DNA from: Deinococcus marmoris DSM 12784 | Lineage (GTDB): Bacteria > Deinococcota > Deinococci > Deinococcales > Deinococcaceae | DNA length: 57,702 nt | Direction: 5' to 3' | NCBI RefSeq assembly: GCF_000701405.1 | Contig: NZ_JNIV01000015.1 | Coordinates: 1-57,702, forward strand | Part shown: positions 31,275 through 39,929 of the stretch, piece after piece | How the letters are laid out: each line of letters starts with the position of its first letter | How positions within the stretch are numbered: position 1 is the stretch's first letter | The notes under the pieces: model-generated | What the model was told of the DNA's origin: nothing | Database searches by the model: none | What the model saw: the letters and a program-made list of their open reading frames with translations, nothing else | Translations under genes and position numbers: made by a program

Positions 31275-33038
31275 ATGTCAGCCGCGCTTTCCCCCGATTC
31301 GGCTTCTGCATACCCGCAGGATGCCATTCTCTCGCCAGCGCAGGCCGCTGAGGACGTGTTCACATCAGCGCCCGCAGCGAATGGACGGGGGCTCCACGAC
31401 GGTCCCAGGGGCCGTGTGGTCTCCAGGGCTGACCACCGCTGGCGTGACGCCATGGACCGCAAGCTGCAAAAACAGCGCGGCGGTAATCTCCAGGAAGCGA
31501 GGGGCGTGCGGCAGGCCGTTGAGGAACAGACGCAGACCCTGACCTCGGCGCTCAGCGCACTGTACGCAGATCGGCTTCCCGGGACAGGCAACGCGCCGGC
31601 CACCCCACACCTGTTCGCCGTCACCCATCTGGAACGGGTGCTGCGCCGCACCCGGCTGCTTGAGCCGCTCGGCGTCAGCGTTGAGAGCCTGGATGTACAG
31701 ACCATGGAAACTGAGGTGCTGGCTGCCCTGCCCCCCTCACTGCGGGACGCTTTCTGCGCCGGCGCCGCCCTGCACGGCGAGGCCGTCTGCCAGGCACCCG
31801 TTCCCCTTTGCGCCTCCTGCCCCCTGCGCCTGCTCTGCGCCACCGGGCGTGAACACCTGCGCGAGCAGTCCCACGCCGAGGAACGCCTGACCCTGGTGGA
31901 TATGTTCTGCGGGGCCGGCGGTCTCTCTGAGGGTTTCCGCCGCGCGGGCTACCGCACGGTCCTGGCTGTCGACGCCGACGAGCACGCCATGCGCACGTAC
32001 CGCCTGAACCACCCCGAGGTCGACGCCGGCGCCATGCTGTGCCGTGACATCCGCGACTTCCGGGGGGAGGCGGAGGCCATCCGGGAAATCGTCGGCGAGA
32101 CTCCCATCGACGTGCTGGTCGGTGGTCCGCCGTGTCAGGGATTCTCGCGGGCCGGCCTGCGCGCCAAGAGCGCCCACGGCGCGGGACCCGCCACCGAGGA
32201 TGAGCGCAACCACCTGTTTCACGAGCTGGTCGATCTGCTCGAGGTCCTCCGGCCACGCGCCATGGTCATGGAAAACGTCCCCGGCATGAGCGAGGTCAAG
32301 TATCAGGACGGCACCACCTTCGTCGATGCCGCGCGTGGGGCGATGGAGTCAGCGGGTTACCAGACCACCACCTGGCTGCTCAACGCGGCGGCCTACGGCG
32401 TGGCCCAGGACCGCATCCGGCGCATCATCGTGGGCATCCGTGGTGGTCCGGCGCCGGACAGGCCGCCTGAGCCCACCCACCACGCACCCACCTCACAGCA
32501 CGCGGTGGACAGCCTGAAAGACGGGTTGCAGCAACGGGCCATCACCCTGGGCGAGTGCCTGACTGGCCTCCCGCCGCTGGGTGTCGATGAGGGGCAGAAC
32601 ATCACTGCCCTGAACGGCAGGCTGCTCACCGGACACGTCTCGCGGTTCAACAACCCCGCCGATCTCGAACGCTTTGAGGCGCTGCATCCGGGTGAGTCCT
32701 ACCGCAAGTTGATCGCCCGACTACCAGACCTGAAGTGCTATGGCGACGAAAGTTTTCCCGACAAGTATTACAAGATGCGTGCGGATCGCCCCGCGCGTAC
32801 CATCGTGGCCCACCTGCAACGCGACGGCAACGGCTACATTCACCCGGATCAGGTCCGGTCCATCACACCGCGCGAAGCGGCGCGCTTGCAGAGCTTCGAG
32901 GATGACTACCTGTTCACCGGCCCCCTGACGAAGGTCTTCAAGCAGGTGGGCAACGCCGTGCCGCCCCTGCTGGCCCGGGCCATCGGCAAGCACATCAGAA
33001 ACCACCTGGATGAACTGGACCGTGACGCGCGAGGTTGA
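31275..33038 (+). CDS. C5 DNA methyltransferase with N-terminal Fe-S (glycosylase-like) domain
   Basis: A 587-aa protein. The C-terminal ~380 residues are a complete DNA cytosine-5 methyltransferase: motif I 'LVDMFCGAGGLSEGF' (Asp209 onward), motif IV 'GGPPCQGFS' with catalytic Cys287, motif VI 'MENVPGM', motif VIII 'QDRIRRIIVGI', motif X 'QVGNAVPPLLARAIG'. The first ~200 residues are unusual. They contain C172-x6-C179-x2-C182-x5-C188, exactly the endonuclease III iron-sulfur loop. The preceding 'LHGEAVCQA' matches 'LHGREVCQA' in the neighbouring glycosylase. No helix-hairpin-helix or catalytic Lys/Asp is present, so this half is probably a DNA-reading domain. Start at 31275 follows TATGCT by 7 nt; an in-frame ATG lies at 31263. 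Confidence 0.9.
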   Translation: MSAALSPDSASAYPQDAILSPAQAAEDVFTSAPAANGRGLHDGPRGRVVSRADHRWRDAMDRKLQKQRGGNLQEARGVRQAVEEQTQTLTSALSALYADRLPGTGNAPATPHLFAVTHLERVLRRTRLLEPLGVSVESLDVQTMETEVLAALPPSLRDAFCAGAALHGEAVCQAPVPLCASCPLRLLCATGREHLREQSHAEERLTLVDMFCGAGGLSEGFRRAGYRTVLAVDADEHAMRTYRLNHPEVDAGAMLCRDIRDFRGEAEAIREIVGETPIDVLVGGPPCQGFSRAGLRAKSAHGAGPATEDERNHLFHELVDLLEVLRPRAMVMENVPGMSEVKYQDGTTFVDAARGAMESAGYQTTTWLLNAAAYGVAQDRIRRIIVGIRGGPAPDRPPEPTHHAPTSQHAVDSLKDGLQQRAITLGECLTGLPPLGVDEGQNITALNGRLLTGHVSRFNNPADLERFEALHPGESYRKLIARLPDLKCYGDESFPDKYYKMRADRPARTIVAHLQRDGNGYIHPDQVRSITPREAARLQSFEDDYLFTGPLTKVFKQVGNAVPPLLARAIGKHIRNHLDELDRDARG

Positions 33039-34182
33039 GATCGCCCCCAGCCCTGCGGGCACGCTCGCGGCCCTGACGGGCGCGGGTTACACCGTCCACA
33101 GCGCGGTCGCCGATCTGATCGACAACGCGGTCAGCGCAGGTGCCCGGGAGATCAGCCTGAGCCTTGACCTCGGCGGCGAGGGCACGCTGACCCTCCAGGA
33201 TGACGGTCACGGTATGGACGGCGATGTGCTAATCCAGGCCATGAAAATCGGCTACATGCACGGGGAGGCGAGGAACGCGCGTGACCTGGGCCGTTTCGGG
33301 ACCGGCCTGAAGGCCGCATCTCTCTTTCTCTCAAAATCCGGCCACTTCACGCTGGGCAGCGCCCGGCCCGGGGAGCGGGGAACTGTCGCCACGCTGGACA
33401 CGGACCGCATGGCACAGACGGGCCGCTGGCTCATCGGTGTCCAGGACGACGTTGATCTGCCTGTCGGCACCACGGTGCGGATCGCTGCGCCGCTCCTGGC
33501 ACTGTCCCCGGAGCTGGCCTCGGCGGAGATGCAGAAACTGGCTGCCCACCTGCGCTGCACCTTTGCCACCCACCTGGCCGATGGGCTGAGAATCTGCGTG
33601 CAGGGCAACCCGCTGCGCCCCTGGTCACTGTGCAGTCCCGAGCTGCCGGAAGTCAGCAGCCTCAGCCGTGTGAGGCTCGACGACGGCCGGGTCCGGATCA
33701 CCCCCTTCATTCTTCCAACCCACACGGATGACCCTGAGGTTGAGGGACCCCTGGGTCGCCGCGATCATGCCGGCTTTCACGTCCACCGCGCCGGACGCGC
33801 CCTGACCCTGGGCGGCTGGCTGGGACTGGGCATCGGCAGGCAGCACCGTGCCGCCAGTGACCGTGTGCGTGTGCTGGTGGACATCAGCCCGGAGCTGGAC
33901 CATGACTGGCGCGTCAACCTGTCCAAGTCGGGGTGCACCCTCCCGCCGCGTCTCAAGCCGCGCCTGCGTGACCTCCTGGATGACGTGCTGGACCGGGCTG
34001 GACGTCAACGTGGGCCGCAGGACCGGGGTGTTTCCCCTCCAGCGCCTGCGAACGCCCTGTGGCAGGGAAACGCCATCTGGCGCGATCACCCCCTGGTGCA
34101 GGATGTGATGGGGAACAGCCGCGCACCTGAGGGTGTGGCACAACTGCTGGCCCAGCTTGAGGAGGAACGCCAGCATGGCTGA
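33010..34182 (+). CDS. GHKL (MORC/MutL-like) ATPase of restriction operon
   Basis: A 390-aa protein with a histidine-kinase/Hsp90-type ATPase domain: N box 'SAVADLIDNAVSAGA' (~37), G1 box 'LQDDGHGMDGD' (~63), and G2 box 'GRFGTGLKAASLFLS' (~93). No kinase His box is present. This fits the bacterial GHKL ATPases found in restriction-type operons and related to MORC. It likely works as an ATP-driven clamp or switch. The gene overlaps the methyltransferase 3' end by 29 bp and the next gene by 8 bp, so all are translated together. Confidence 0.85.
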   Translation: MNWTVTREVEIAPSPAGTLAALTGAGYTVHSAVADLIDNAVSAGAREISLSLDLGGEGTLTLQDDGHGMDGDVLIQAMKIGYMHGEARNARDLGRFGTGLKAASLFLSKSGHFTLGSARPGERGTVATLDTDRMAQTGRWLIGVQDDVDLPVGTTVRIAAPLLALSPELASAEMQKLAAHLRCTFATHLADGLRICVQGNPLRPWSLCSPELPEVSSLSRVRLDDGRVRITPFILPTHTDDPEVEGPLGRRDHAGFHVHRAGRALTLGGWLGLGIGRQHRAASDRVRVLVDISPELDHDWRVNLSKSGCTLPPRLKPRLRDLLDDVLDRAGRQRGPQDRGVSPPAPANALWQGNAIWRDHPLVQDVMGNSRAPEGVAQLLAQLEEERQHG

Positions 34183-36772
34183 AAACACGCGCCAGACCAG
34201 AATCGAGCATGCCGCCGAGATCACGGGAAATATGCTGACAGCGTTCCGGCAGACTGCTGGCCGCCCCGCCGGGCCTGCGTTTGTTCGCCAGCAGGCCACC
34301 CAGACGCTGGACACCCTGGGGTATGAAAGTGAACTGCTGGACGAGGTGGTGTGCGAGATCGAGCGCTATCAGGATGTTGCACTCGAGGGGGTGTTCATCG
34401 TGTCTCCGGACGTTGGAGAAGCTGAGGACACCGCCGTGTGGCAGCTCCCGCCCACCTCGCCGCTGCTTCAACGCTACCTCCAGCAACTGGAGCGTGAAGG
34501 CTGGTCCGCCGGGGCGCGGACGAATCTGAAACAGGTCACCCGGCGCATCCTGGGCCTCTGCGGCAACCCCCGGGTGGCGGGAACCTGGAACCGGCGGGGC
34601 ATGGTGGTGGGAGACGTGCAGTCGGGCAAAACAACCAGTTACGTCAGCCTGATCTGTGCGGCCATCGACGCTGGCTACCGCAACATCGTGGTGCTGGGAG
34701 GGCGCACCAACGACCTGCGCCACCAGACCCAGGAGCGCATCGACCTGGGCGTAACGGGCATCGAGAGCAGCGGTCTCAACGTCGCAAAGACGCGCATCGG
34801 GGTGGGCCTGATCGGTCAGATCCCCGGGCTGACCATGCTGTCCCTGACCAGCCAGGACCATGTCGCTGGCAACGGAAAGGGCAAGAAGGGCGGGGACTTC
34901 GACAAGCGCCGGGCCAACCACAACAACATCGCGGGCTCGGCGGTGCGAATCGCCGTGATCAAGAAGCACGCCACCATGATCGGTCACGTGGCCGACTGGT
35001 TGCAGTCCAACGGTGAACTGGCCGCCGAGCCCCTGCTGCTCATCGACGACGAGGCCGACGACGCGTCCATCGACACCAACGATCCTGATCAGTCTCCCAC
35101 GTCCATCAACGGGGCGATCCGCCTGCTGCTTCAGCGCGCAGGCCGCAGCACCTACGTGGCCTACACCGCCACGCCGTATGCCAACGTGATGATCGACCCG
35201 GAGGCGCGGGGTGAGAAGCACGGTGACGACCTGTTCCCGCGTGATTTCATCGCGCTGCTCAAACCGTCCCCGAACTACTTCGGGGCCCGCCGTTTTCTGG
35301 AAGAGGAGGACGGCCTGAGTCACACCGTGAAAGTGGAGGACGCCGGGAACTGGATCAGCAAGGGGAGTGTCGTGAGCGACATGCCCCCCAGCCTGAGTCA
35401 GGCCATCCGTGAATTTGTGCTGGTCAGCGCGGTGCGCCGGGTGCGCCGCGCGCGGCTGGGCCTCGACCGGCAGCACGAGAGCATGCTGATCCACTCCAGC
35501 GTCCGCACTGGCGCACACGGGAAGATCCACACGCAGGTGCAGCGCGAGGTTGATCGCCTGCAAGCTGGATGGGACTTTCCCGTGGCAGAGCCAGGAAAGG
35601 TTCCGCAGGTGGAGACCGAGTTCGGCGAGACCTGGGACAGCCTCAAAGACCGGCAGGATCCAGGGCAGACCGTGACCTGGAACGAGCTATGCCCCCACAT
35701 CACCGACGTGTTTGAACGCCTGACCACCGAGACCATCAACGGGGTGACCAAGAAGGGCCTGGATTACCGCCGCGCCCGCAGCGGTCCACTCACGGTGATC
35801 GCCATCGGCGGCACCAAACTCAGCCGCGGCCTGACCCTTGAGGGGCTGACCACCAGCTATCACCTGCGCGCCAGCCTGCAACACGACACGCTGATGCAGA
35901 TGTGCCGCTGGTTCGGGTACCGCATGGGCTATGAGGACCTGTGCCGCCTGCACGCCCCGGGAGACCTGCTGCATGCCTTTTCCGGGATCATGGAGTCTGA
36001 CGAGGAGCTGCGGGCCGAACTTGAAGAGATGGCGAGCATGGGTGCCACGCCGCTGGACTTTGGCCTCCGCATCCGCACCTCGCCGGGCATGACCGTCACG
36101 GGGCGCAACAAGCTCAAACATGCCATAACCATTCCCCTCTCCCTGGCGGGCCGGACCCTGGAAGTCACCCGCACTGCACTGACAGATGCGGCCTTCAACG
36201 ATGAGCTGATGCAGGGGCTGGTGAGCGAGCTGATGAATGGACAGGGCCAGCAGCGCCCCGGGAGTGAACACGTCTGGGATGACGTGCCCTGGGAAACGCT
36301 GCAAGGCCCGCTGGAGGCGTTCCGGGAGCTATCCAGCACCCTGGGTCTGAACGGCAAGCTCGCCCGCTCACTGGCGTATGTGCGCTCGGCGCAGGACGCC
36401 AGCCCGCCTCGCCTGCGGCGCTGGACGGTGGTGCTGGCCGGACGCCAGGGCACCCCCGAACCTTACGGCGATATCAGCGTGGTGAGGGTCACCCGAAGTG
36501 CCCGGGATGAGGACGGGGTGCTGAACTTCGGGGCCATCAGTAACCCCAGCGATGAGCGGCTGGCCCGTGGTACCTCGGAGGGCAAGACACGCCAGGCCGT
36601 GAAGTCCACCCGCCCCCGGGACGAGGGACTCCTGATCATCTATCCGATCATCACCATCAGGACGGATGTGCGCACCAGCGGCTTTGCCCTTTCCTTCCCC
36701 GGGGACGCTGAGATGCGTCGTCACAACTACACCCTGAACCCGGTGGCCCAGGCTGAGGAGATGCGCGCATGA
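34175..36772 (+). CDS. Z1-domain superfamily II helicase-like ATPase
   Basis: An 865-aa protein. Walker A 'VVGDVQSGKTTSYVSLICAA' begins near residue 144, with G146 onward. Motif Ia-like 'NIVVLGGRTNDLRHQTQERI' follows, then the DEAD-like 'LLLIDDEADDASID' near 288. 'YVAYTATPYANVMID' corresponds to motif III, and late helicase motifs include 'LSRGLTLEGLTT' and 'MQMCRWFGYR'. These define the Z1 family. The ATG at 34175 follows GGAGGA; the in-frame ATG at 34133 has no such signal. Expected to move DNA for the nuclease partner at 36769. Confidence 0.9.
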   Translation: MAENTRQTRIEHAAEITGNMLTAFRQTAGRPAGPAFVRQQATQTLDTLGYESELLDEVVCEIERYQDVALEGVFIVSPDVGEAEDTAVWQLPPTSPLLQRYLQQLEREGWSAGARTNLKQVTRRILGLCGNPRVAGTWNRRGMVVGDVQSGKTTSYVSLICAAIDAGYRNIVVLGGRTNDLRHQTQERIDLGVTGIESSGLNVAKTRIGVGLIGQIPGLTMLSLTSQDHVAGNGKGKKGGDFDKRRANHNNIAGSAVRIAVIKKHATMIGHVADWLQSNGELAAEPLLLIDDEADDASIDTNDPDQSPTSINGAIRLLLQRAGRSTYVAYTATPYANVMIDPEARGEKHGDDLFPRDFIALLKPSPNYFGARRFLEEEDGLSHTVKVEDAGNWISKGSVVSDMPPSLSQAIREFVLVSAVRRVRRARLGLDRQHESMLIHSSVRTGAHGKIHTQVQREVDRLQAGWDFPVAEPGKVPQVETEFGETWDSLKDRQDPGQTVTWNELCPHITDVFERLTTETINGVTKKGLDYRRARSGPLTVIAIGGTKLSRGLTLEGLTTSYHLRASLQHDTLMQMCRWFGYRMGYEDLCRLHAPGDLLHAFSGIMESDEELRAELEEMASMGATPLDFGLRIRTSPGMTVTGRNKLKHAITIPLSLAGRTLEVTRTALTDAAFNDELMQGLVSELMNGQGQQRPGSEHVWDDVPWETLQGPLEAFRELSSTLGLNGKLARSLAYVRSAQDASPPRLRRWTVVLAGRQGTPEPYGDISVVRVTRSARDEDGVLNFGAISNPSDERLARGTSEGKTRQAVKSTRPRDEGLLIIYPIITIRTDVRTSGFALSFPGDAEMRRHNYTLNPVAQAEEMRA

Positions 36773-37761
36773 AGCCCAGTGAGCTGTGGTCCCGGATGGA
36801 GCGTGGAGAGGTCCCTGTGATGCGGGCGGCCATCAGAATCAGCGGTGATTCCACGCTGCTTTGCCTGCGTGGTGGTGACTGCGGCGACGGCGAACTTGCG
36901 CTGCGGCTGCCACTCGATACTGACGTCCAGCGTCTGCTGGACCCCTGGGACGGGTTGATCCTCACCCGCAGCGCTGGAGAGGCCTTTCCAGGGCAACAGG
37001 TGATCCGCATCGCCCCCGCCGACGCGGGCTACCGCGACCTGTACACCCACCTGGCCGACGACCTGCATGACCACCTGCTGGGCGCCGGCGGTGCGGGAGC
37101 CGCCGTGCGCGTCGTGCTGGCGCGCCTGCGACTCTGGGGAGGGTTCCTGAAGCGCAGCACGTCGCTGCTGGATGGACGGACGGTCCGGGGGCTGTTTGCC
37201 GAGCTGTGCGTTCTGGAGCGTTTTCTGGTGCCGGCGCTGGGCTGGGAAACCTCGCTGGGCGTCTGGAGCGGGCCGGCTGGCAGCGCACAGGACGTCATGA
37301 CCGATCACCTGGCTCTGGACGTCAAGGCCACCCAGGTGGAGGACCATGTGGTCACGATCAGCAGCGTTGAACAGCTTGACCCGCCCGGGACGCGGGCGGT
37401 CCGGCTGCTTCAGGCCCAGCTCAGCGAGGGTTCCGGCGAGAGCTTGCAGGCCCTGGTCAGCCGCCTGCAAACCCTGGCCGCAGCCAGCGGGGCGGACACC
37501 ATGTTTGCCGCGCGCCTGACCCAGGTGGGCGTGACCACACAGGCGCTTGACGACCTCCCTGAACAGCCGATGCAGGTCCAGAGCTGGACGCTGCACCGCG
37601 CCGACGATCCTGGTTTTCCTGCCCTGCGGCGCGCCGCACTGCCCGACGGGGTCATCAACGCCACCTACCGCATCGACCTCTCGCGCTCAACAGCACAGCC
37701 AGCAGATCTCAGCGAACTGCCCGACCTGCTTGGGCGGACCCATTCAGGTAAAAATTCATGA
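36769..37761 (+). CDS. PD-(D/E)XK (DUF4420-type) nuclease-like protein
   Basis: A 330-aa protein matching the PD-(D/E)XK motif family PF14390 (DUF4420). Visible are the helix 'VRGLFAELCVLERFLVPALG' with its Glu (~147), 'GPAGSAQDVMTDHLALDVKA' with the catalytic-type Asp and the D-V-K (standing for E-x-K), and 'VTISSVEQLDPPGTRAV'. It is the probable cleavage subunit of the system. ATGA overlap with the Z1 gene and a further 4-bp overlap with the AIPR gene keep it in the operon. Confidence 0.85.
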   Translation: MKPSELWSRMERGEVPVMRAAIRISGDSTLLCLRGGDCGDGELALRLPLDTDVQRLLDPWDGLILTRSAGEAFPGQQVIRIAPADAGYRDLYTHLADDLHDHLLGAGGAGAAVRVVLARLRLWGGFLKRSTSLLDGRTVRGLFAELCVLERFLVPALGWETSLGVWSGPAGSAQDVMTDHLALDVKATQVEDHVVTISSVEQLDPPGTRAVRLLQAQLSEGSGESLQALVSRLQTLAAASGADTMFAARLTQVGVTTQALDDLPEQPMQVQSWTLHRADDPGFPALRRAALPDGVINATYRIDLSRSTAQPADLSELPDLLGRTHSGKNS

Positions 37762-39734
37762 CCGCGATTCCCACTGACGCCACCGGAAATCTCAACGAAT
37801 ACACCAGAGGCATGCTCGAGTCGCTTGAGCGGCAGGCCGACCAGGACGGCTTCTCCATCGAGCGGGCGCTTGTTCAGTCATGCAGCGAGAGCCTCCAGGA
37901 GCTGTCCCAGGCCCCTGAACTGCTCTGGGTTGACGTCCGCGTCGCCGGCAGCCGGACCCAGCCCGGGCTGCTCGCCCATGCCTGGGCGGTTGACGAGCTC
38001 GACCGCCTGCACCTGGCCGGGGTGCTGACGCGTGACGGCGTCTCCGACGAGAATCTGCCCTATGTCTTCAGCAAGAAGGAAGTAGGCGACGTCTTGCAGA
38101 GAATGCTCAACCTGGCGAGTTATCTGCGGGACGGGAAGACGCTGAGCGACGAGACCCACCCTGCTGTTGCGGAATTCGCGCGGCAGGGCCGCCGGATTCT
38201 TGATGATGATGCCCCGGAAGTCGTGCTGCACCTGATCACCCCGGGGCACTACCGCAGCACGTTGCCGCGCGTCAGTCTGCCTGGTCTGATCGTGACGCCG
38301 CGCGTGCACGACATCGCCTGGTTCTGGAAGATCACCCGCGATGAACCCAGCGAGCAACTTGATTTCCGTCAGCTCCCCGGCGGCGGCCTGCCCTGTCTGG
38401 TGGCCAGCGAGCACGTGGACGGAGAACCCAACGTGCTGCTCACCGTGATTCCAGGCGGCCTGCTGGCCGAACTGTACGACGTCCGCCGCGACGAGCTGCT
38501 GCGGCGCAACGTCCGCATCTACCTGCGTCAGACCCGCAAGGTCAACCGTGAGATGGCGCTGTCGGCGCGCACCGATCCACGCCGTTTCGTGGCGCTGAAC
38601 AACGGCATCTCGGCGGTGGCGGCCAGCGTCAGTCTCAGCGCCGACGGCCGTCACATCGAGACCATCAACGACCTCCAGATCGTTAACGGCGGGCAGACCA
38701 CCGCCACCCTGCACGAGGTCTGGAGTGACCGGCGCCAGCCCAGCGATCTGGCCGGTCTCAGCGTGCAGGCCAAGATCACCATCATCCCCCCTGACACAGA
38801 CGCGAGCGACGAGCTGGCCCAGAGCATCGCTCTCGCCGCAAACAGCCAGAACAAGATCACGGCGAGCGACCTGCTGTCCGGTGATCCCCATGAGCGCAGC
38901 CTGCAGCGCATTTCACGCGAGCGGCGCTACGTCAGTCAGGGTGTGGAAACTGGCTGGTTCTACGAGCGCATCCGTGGTCAGTATGCGGGCATGCTGGCGG
39001 CTGAGGATAAGGACGCAAAGAGCTATCCCTCAGATCAGGTGATCACCAAGACTTACGCGGCGCAGCTCGCCATGGCCTGGGATCGCGAGCCTTACCTGTC
39101 CTCCCTGGGTGGGGAAAAGGCCCTGGCCGTCTACAAGAAGGAGCTCAAACGGAAGGCGGGGAGCCGCACCCTTCCAGAGGCCACCGAACAGGACTTTGAT
39201 CATCTGGTGGCCCTTGCCATCATCCGCCGCGAGGCCGACGGACCCATCGCAGCCGAGGGCACACTCAAGCCCCCGCTGGGGTTTTATCTCCTGGCATGGC
39301 TCGCGGAGCATCAGGGAAATGAGACCGATCTGAACCAGATCGCCCGAACTGGCGTGCTGCCCGAGCGCCTGCTGGGTGTCATCCAGCAGATCACGCCCCG
39401 GATCTCCAGGGTCATGCGCTCGGAGCCAGCGAGCGTGCCACACGAGGGAGAGCGCCCCAAGAGGGCCGACTGCTGGAATGCCGTCCGGGTGATCATCCTA
39501 GATGGGTCGGTGCAGAGCACCGACGGCCGCCGCGACTTTACCCGGCAGGACTGGCAAGCAGCGCTGGTCTGGGCGCAGGGCAAGCGCAACAAGGTCCTGC
39601 GGGAGAAGATCATGCGTGCCAGGAAGATCGTGCAGATCGGCCAGTCGTTGCAGAAGCGAGAGTTTCTGGTCAGTGTGATGCAGGAAGCCATCGACGGCGG
39701 CTTCAAGATCGACCTCAGCAGGGTGGCGGTGTGA
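37758..39734 (+). CDS. AIPR-family (abortive infection) protein
   Basis: A 658-aa protein of the AIPR family (PF10592), named for abortive-infection phage resistance. Typical segments are 'LLRRNVRIYLRQTRKVNREM', 'RFVALNNGISAVAASVSL', 'INDLQIVNGGQTTATLHEV', and 'AQSIALAANSQNKI'. The role is not well defined; AIPR proteins recur with Z1, GHKL and PD-(D/E)XK genes. It is the last gene of the five-gene operon. The codon use and GC match the neighbouring genes. Confidence 0.88.
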   Translation: MTAIPTDATGNLNEYTRGMLESLERQADQDGFSIERALVQSCSESLQELSQAPELLWVDVRVAGSRTQPGLLAHAWAVDELDRLHLAGVLTRDGVSDENLPYVFSKKEVGDVLQRMLNLASYLRDGKTLSDETHPAVAEFARQGRRILDDDAPEVVLHLITPGHYRSTLPRVSLPGLIVTPRVHDIAWFWKITRDEPSEQLDFRQLPGGGLPCLVASEHVDGEPNVLLTVIPGGLLAELYDVRRDELLRRNVRIYLRQTRKVNREMALSARTDPRRFVALNNGISAVAASVSLSADGRHIETINDLQIVNGGQTTATLHEVWSDRRQPSDLAGLSVQAKITIIPPDTDASDELAQSIALAANSQNKITASDLLSGDPHERSLQRISRERRYVSQGVETGWFYERIRGQYAGMLAAEDKDAKSYPSDQVITKTYAAQLAMAWDREPYLSSLGGEKALAVYKKELKRKAGSRTLPEATEQDFDHLVALAIIRREADGPIAAEGTLKPPLGFYLLAWLAEHQGNETDLNQIARTGVLPERLLGVIQQITPRISRVMRSEPASVPHEGERPKRADCWNAVRVIILDGSVQSTDGRRDFTRQDWQAALVWAQGKRNKVLREKIMRARKIVQIGQSLQKREFLVSVMQEAIDGGFKIDLSRVAV

Positions 39735-39779
39735 CCACTCGCCATCCGCAGGAGGCCGGGCAGCTCATTTCCTGGCCCC

Positions 39780-39881
39780 GACGGCGACCGGGCGATGCGC
39801 CGCGCACTACTCAAGTACAAGTTGCACGACGACGAGGAGCTGTTCGACCGCGCCTACGGCTATATCCGCGAGTATTACTGA
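39780..39881 (+). pseudogene. Remnant of a type I restriction HsdR C terminus
   Basis: In one frame the DNA encodes 'MRRALLKYKLHDDEELFDRA' followed by 'YGYIREYY' and TGA. This closely resembles the last residues of type I restriction R subunits. No start codon context or upstream HsdR sequence remains; the homology begins about 45 bp after the AIPR stop. It is a leftover of another restriction system replaced in this island. Confidence 0.6.
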
Positions 39882-39929
39882 CACCTTCACGGGCCCGGAA
39901 CGCCGCTCATCCTCAGCCCGCCTTCCCAC

